From Bacteroidetes bacterium CG2_30_32_10 (GTDB lineage Bacteria; Bacteroidota; Bacteroidia; Bacteroidales; CG2-30-32-10): a stretch of DNA of 10,620 bases. Below the pieces are notes generated by a model. That model saw nothing but the letters and a program-made list of their open reading frames with translations. It searched no databases and was not told the origin of the DNA. The stretch covers positions 1 through 10,620 of the forward strand of contig MNXO01000114.1 in assembly GCA_001872995.1 (NCBI GenBank), in the 5' to 3' direction. This document shows positions 7,617 through 10,620 of this stretch, in pieces. The position numbers were made by a program, and so were the translations under genes. Position 1 is the first letter of the stretch. Each line of letters opens with the position of its first letter.

Positions 7617-8534
7617 TTAATTAAAAGTCTTTAATTTAAATATTATTCTGTCAAAAATAGTTGGATGATTATTTTTTTTATACCACTTTGTAATTTTCTG
7701 ATATGCTTTTTCATTATGTTTAACTTCTTGTTTAATTATGTTTAATTTAGCTACTAAATCTTTATGGTAAAATATATTTGACGATTTACAGTGAACTCCA
7801 CTATTATCATGTCCAATATTTTGGACAAGTGATTTGCCAGGCCATAAACCATAGCCTTCTTTTAAGAAAACGCTCGCATACCATCTGATGTCATAAGGCC
7901 AATTATTGTTAATTGATGATTTTAACATCCCGATATAATCAACGTTATTATCAAAATTAAATTGCTTTATTTTATCGAGGGGTAAATCAATAATACTCTC
8001 ATATAATGATCTACTATCAGAGTTAAAATATTTCCAAGCACTTTTCCAGGTGCCCCATCCCCATGGATTGGTGCCTCCATAAAGAAAAAAAGTATCAGGT
8101 AAATTATTTAGTTTTGGAAAATTATAGCCTGATATCACCATTACTTCATTAATGTTTTCATAAAGATTTAATGAACGATTCATATATTCTAAAAAGTATG
8201 AAGAAGTAACTATGTCGTCTTCCAAAACAATAATTTTTTCGTATTTATTAATTATTTCAGTAATTCCAGTTATCATAACATTTTCAACACCAATGTTTTT
8301 TTCTCGCTCTATTATTTCAACTTGCTTGCACCATTTTTTTTCTCTAATCAAACATCTGACTTCTTTTATTTCATTTAATTGTGCATCTGTTGCATTTTCT
8401 TTTGCTCCATCCGCATATATATATAGTATTGATTGATCTGCAAGCGAATTCTTAGACAGTGCTTCAAGTGTTTGTCTTGTATGCCAAGGTCTGTTATAGA
8501 CAAATAAAACTATAGGGGCTAATTTTTTTTCCAT
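7617..8534 (-). CDS. GT-A fold glycosyltransferase (GT2/GNT-I-like)
   Basis: A predicted cytoplasmic or membrane-associated inverting glycosyltransferase of 305 residues, and the first gene of the operon. APIVLFVYNRPWHTRQTLEA (6-25) is the nucleotide-binding first strand typical of this group. YIYADGAKE (38-46) and the acidic motif VLEDDI (103-108) provide the DxD-like metal and nucleotide-sugar site. The C-terminal half has GGTNPWGWGTWKSAW (153-167), DIRWYASVF (215-223) and QNIGHDNSGVHC (238-249), motifs that recur in O-antigen and capsule-cluster enzymes of this type. There is no obvious transmembrane segment. The start at 8534 lies about 12 nt downstream of the transcription start predicted from the -7 box, so the leader would be very short. 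The methyltransferase begins 9 nt after the stop. Specificity cannot be inferred. Confidence 0.85.
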   Translation of the reverse strand: MEKKLAPIVLFVYNRPWHTRQTLEALSKNSLADQSILYIYADGAKENATDAQLNEIKEVRCLIREKKWCKQVEIIEREKNIGVENVMITGITEIINKYEKIIVLEDDIVTSSYFLEYMNRSLNLYENINEVMVISGYNFPKLNNLPDTFFLYGGTNPWGWGTWKSAWKYFNSDSRSLYESIIDLPLDKIKQFNFDNNVDYIGMLKSSINNNWPYDIRWYASVFLKEGYGLWPGKSLVQNIGHDNSGVHCKSSNIFYHKDLVAKLNIIKQEVKHNEKAYQKITKWYKKNNHPTIFDRIIFKLKTFN

Positions 8535-8552
8535 GCTTCATTTTATTATTGG

Positions 8553-8560
8553 CAAAATTA
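8553..8560 (-). promoter_or_regulatory. Candidate Bacteroidota-type -7 box for the glycan operon
   Basis: On the minus strand this reads TAATTTTG, matching the Bacteroidota -7 consensus TAnnTTTG. It lies 18 nt upstream of the first glycosyltransferase start and about 60 nt after the preceding gene's terminator, which is where an operon promoter is expected. I could not find a clear -33 TTG at the right spacing; that region is only T-rich. The short consensus can arise by chance in AT-rich DNA. Confidence 0.4.
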
Positions 8561-8620
8561 CGTAATTATTTCACTAAAAAATTGTTTAAGAATTTATAAA
8601 AAAACAATTGTCATTAAAAG

Positions 8621-8664
8621 CAAAGTTTCACGAAGTATTGCGATAATAACCTCGTGAAACTTTG
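8621..8664 (-). terminator. Hairpin terminator of the metallopeptidase gene
   Basis: A perfect 13-bp inverted repeat (CAAAGTTTCACGA at 8621-8633 and its complement at 8652-8664) encloses an 18-nt loop. It begins 34 nt after the stop codon of the peptidase. On the minus strand the stem is followed by CTTTTAATG and, further on, a longer T run (complement of about 8598-8604). The long loop and short adjacent T tract make it less canonical than the terminator at 86-117. It separates the peptidase transcript from the glycan operon. Confidence 0.65.
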
Positions 8665-8697
8665 AGCATTTCTTAGGGCTGTCTTGTCGTAAAAATC

Positions 8698-10395
8698 TTA
8701 ATTCACAAACTGCTTAGCATAGTATTTTGCGGTGAGCTTTTCGCCTGTTGCTTTTTCTATCATATCATTCCAGTAATACATTTTTCCGGGCATAAACACT
8801 TTTTCTTTCAAAAATTTCCCAACTTCTGCATTGCCATAGAAGCTTTGGTTTTTATAATCTTCCGATTTAATAATATTTTTGGTTATATAATAATACAATT
8901 GAGAAGCAAGCAATTCGCCTAAAAGATAATTATGGTAATAGCATGGATAAGCAGCAATATGTATTTTAGTTGCCCAATCGGGTTCGTTTCTATCTGCAGG
9001 TTTTTTAATCATTTGATATTTTTCAACCATATCCCACCATAGTTTATTTAAATCTTGGTCGGGATTGGTGTACATTTCTTTTTCAAAATGATACATTACT
9101 TGAGCCCAGCGGCTAAAAACTAATTGTTCTAAACGTAATACCTTAAAACTTTCTTCTGCAATCTTTTGTTTTTCTTGATCAGAAATTCCTACAACATCTT
9201 TTAACCATTGTGGGTTTGAAGAAAAACGACCAAACATCATTGCAATTGCTTCAGTAGTAAAAGTATGTGCTGGTTCCCTTAAGACATAAGGTAAATTAAT
9301 ATCAATATATTTATCATAACAAGCATGACCAAATTCGTGTAAGGAAGTACCCATCCAATTGGCATTGGGTTTAATATTACATAACACTCTTACATCTCCA
9401 TTATTATCAATGTCAGTGCAAAAAGCATGTTGATTTTTCCCTGGTTTTTCATAAAGGTCGCTACTTTTAAGCATATCTATAATATCCAAACCAATACTGC
9501 TGTAATAATTTTGAGTTAGTGCAGCAATATCTTTGCTTTTATAATATTGGTCTAAATCAACTTTGTAAATTTTAGGTGCGGTCTGAAAATACCTATCCTG
9601 ATAATGCCAAGGCATAATGTCTTCTTTCTTAATTTTAAGGCGTTTTGCTAAATAAGAATCTATTTCGTCTTTTAAGGAAGCATAAGTGTTTCTAGTCAAG
9701 CTATCTAATTCATTGAAAATTTTATCAATATCTTGTGGATTCTGATCGCTAAGCGTAAGGCTCATTTCGTGATAGTTTTTAAAACCAAGTTCTTTGGCAA
9801 CTTCATTGCGCAATTTTACAATTTTAATAACATCAGCTGAAACAACTGGTCCAATCTTTTTACAAGCCATCCAAGTATTTTTTAATTGTTCCGAATTGGT
9901 TGATGTGCTAAGAATTTCTTCTACCTTATTATCGGTAAGTGTATCTTTGCCAATTACGGTACGAAAAGTGTTAAACTTTTTTTCAATTTCATTTTCCAAG
10001 TTCACAATGTCTTCCATTTTTTTAGGGTCGGCTTGTTTTTCAAGGTAAATATTATAAATAACATCTAATTCACGTTTTTGAGTAGAATCTGTTATTGAAT
10101 TAGATGCCTTAATTTTTTTAAGCAAGGCAAAATCATCTTTGTTGGCTAAGACCTTATTACGTTGAATTTCTATATCTGCATTTTTTTGAAAGTCTTCACT
10201 TTTGCCAGTTATAGAAGCATTCCAATAAGCAAGATTAGCATCTTTATCCATTTGAGCAATGGTGTCTTCATACCTTTTAACAAAAGCCTCAAATTCTTTT
10301 TTCATATCTTTATTTTTGTTAGAATTACCGCATCCGGTAAATAAAATAATCGCTATAATAACTGATAGCGAAACTAAATAATTATTGATTTTCAT
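8698..10395 (-). CDS. M2/M3-like zinc metallopeptidase lipoprotein (HEFGH gluzincin)
   Basis: A predicted envelope-anchored zinc peptidase of 565 residues. The N-terminus is a lipoprotein signal (hydrophobic residues 7-20, then FTGC with the lipidated Cys at 22). A mostly helical region follows (NLAYWNASITGKSEDFQ at 54-70 recalls the W-x-x-x-x-I-T pattern near the start of M2 peptidases), then PWHYQDRYFQ (262-271) and KNQHAFCTDID (320-330). The zinc site is HEFGH (353-357), with H353 and H357 as ligands and E354 as the catalytic base. The third ligand is probably E382 in FTTEAIAM, 25 residues after the second His. This is close to the spacing in M2 (ACE-like) peptidases and shorter than is usual in M3 (oligopeptidase F/Dcp). 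Likely role: degrading oligopeptides in the periplasm or at the membrane. It appears monocistronic and unrelated to the glycan operon. Assignment to M2 rather than M3 is uncertain. Confidence 0.85.
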   Translation of the reverse strand: MKINNYLVSLSVIIAIILFTGCGNSNKNKDMKKEFEAFVKRYEDTIAQMDKDANLAYWNASITGKSEDFQKNADIEIQRNKVLANKDDFALLKKIKASNSITDSTQKRELDVIYNIYLEKQADPKKMEDIVNLENEIEKKFNTFRTVIGKDTLTDNKVEEILSTSTNSEQLKNTWMACKKIGPVVSADVIKIVKLRNEVAKELGFKNYHEMSLTLSDQNPQDIDKIFNELDSLTRNTYASLKDEIDSYLAKRLKIKKEDIMPWHYQDRYFQTAPKIYKVDLDQYYKSKDIAALTQNYYSSIGLDIIDMLKSSDLYEKPGKNQHAFCTDIDNNGDVRVLCNIKPNANWMGTSLHEFGHACYDKYIDINLPYVLREPAHTFTTEAIAMMFGRFSSNPQWLKDVVGISDQEKQKIAEESFKVLRLEQLVFSRWAQVMYHFEKEMYTNPDQDLNKLWWDMVEKYQMIKKPADRNEPDWATKIHIAAYPCYYHNYLLGELLASQLYYYITKNIIKSEDYKNQSFYGNAEVGKFLKEKVFMPGKMYYWNDMIEKATGEKLTAKYYAKQFVN

Positions 10396-10422
10396 ACACT
10401 CTATATTTTAGTTAATAAACTT

Positions 10423-10430
10423 CAAAATTA
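10423..10430 (-). promoter_or_regulatory. Candidate -7 box for the metallopeptidase gene
   Basis: The minus strand reads TAATTTTG, identical to the box upstream of the glycan operon and fitting TAnnTTTG. It lies 27 nt upstream of the peptidase ATG, between that gene and the terminator of the off-window gene. No convincing -33 TTG element is visible. It is plausible from its position and from the repeat of the same octamer, but it is a short motif in AT-rich DNA. Confidence 0.4.
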
Positions 10431-10537
10431 AACAGAAAGATTGAGAATTTGATTAAAAAAATAAAAATCAGAGAATTCTTAAATTCGTTCACTTTTTGCA
10501 TAGGCTCCATGATGCATAGAACTTAATAAAAATGAAT

Positions 10538-10563
10538 ACACAGCCTATATTTTTAGGCTGTGT
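10538..10563 (-). terminator. Hairpin terminator of an off-window upstream gene
   Basis: A perfect 10-bp stem (ACACAGCCTA at 10538-10547 pairing with 10554-10563) closes a 6-nt loop. On the minus strand it is followed by ATTCATTTTTATT, a T-rich tail. It therefore terminates leftward transcription entering from beyond the right edge. A minus-strand frame is open from the right edge to a TAG at 10583-10581 and could be the last 12 codons of that gene, but it is too short to assign. Confidence 0.7.
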
Positions 10564-10620
10564 CATATAAAATTGTTACCCTAACCAATAAAACTGCTGT
10601 ATTTATTATAATTTAATTTT

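Noticed and set aside
10581..10620. Short minus-strand frame open from the right edge to a TAG
   Set aside because: It may be the C-terminus of an off-window gene, as the adjacent terminator suggests, but 12 codons are too few to call.

Overview
The window looks like Bacteroidota DNA. It is AT-rich and its start codons are preceded by A-rich sequence rather than Shine-Dalgarno motifs. It encodes a secreted protein with a type IX secretion (T9SS) C-terminal sorting domain, and two upstream regions carry TAATTTTG boxes matching the Bacteroidota -7 consensus TAnnTTTG. Every gene I can support is on the minus strand, so transcription runs from right to left.

Layout, in the direction of transcription. 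At the right edge (10538-10563) a hairpin terminator closes a gene that lies outside the window. A monocistronic metallopeptidase lipoprotein follows (10395-8698), with its own promoter box and its own downstream hairpin (8664-8621). A second promoter box (8560-8553) then starts a tight six-gene unit: a GT-A fold glycosyltransferase (8534-7617), a SAM-dependent methyltransferase (7607-6799), a GT4 glycosyltransferase (6802-5543), a formyltransferase-family protein (5553-4642), a WecE-type sugar aminotransferase (4655-3522) and a 1061-residue PKD-repeat T9SS cargo protein (3511-326). A strong hairpin plus T8 terminator (117-86) closes the unit. Gaps are 9-10 nt and overlaps are 4, 11 and 14 nt, so co-transcription and translational coupling are likely.

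The methyltransferase is split by a frameshift. The N-terminal SAM-binding part ends early at 7071, and the 3' part continues in another frame through the apparent gap to 6799. The shift can be placed within about 16 nt around an A3T5 run.

Inferred working: the aminotransferase should make a dTDP-4-amino-4,6-dideoxyhexose (Fuc4N by analogy with WecE). The formyltransferase-like protein may N-formylate it, although the usual catalytic Asn is Ile here. The two glycosyltransferases would build a glycan that the methyltransferase may decorate. The dTDP-sugar precursor genes (rmlA/rmlB) are not in the window. The most thought-provoking feature is the T9SS cargo protein placed as the last gene of a glycan operon. 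This suggests, but does not prove, a link between this glycan and a cell-surface protein. I saw no CRISPR array, tRNA, rRNA, insertion sequence or phage gene.
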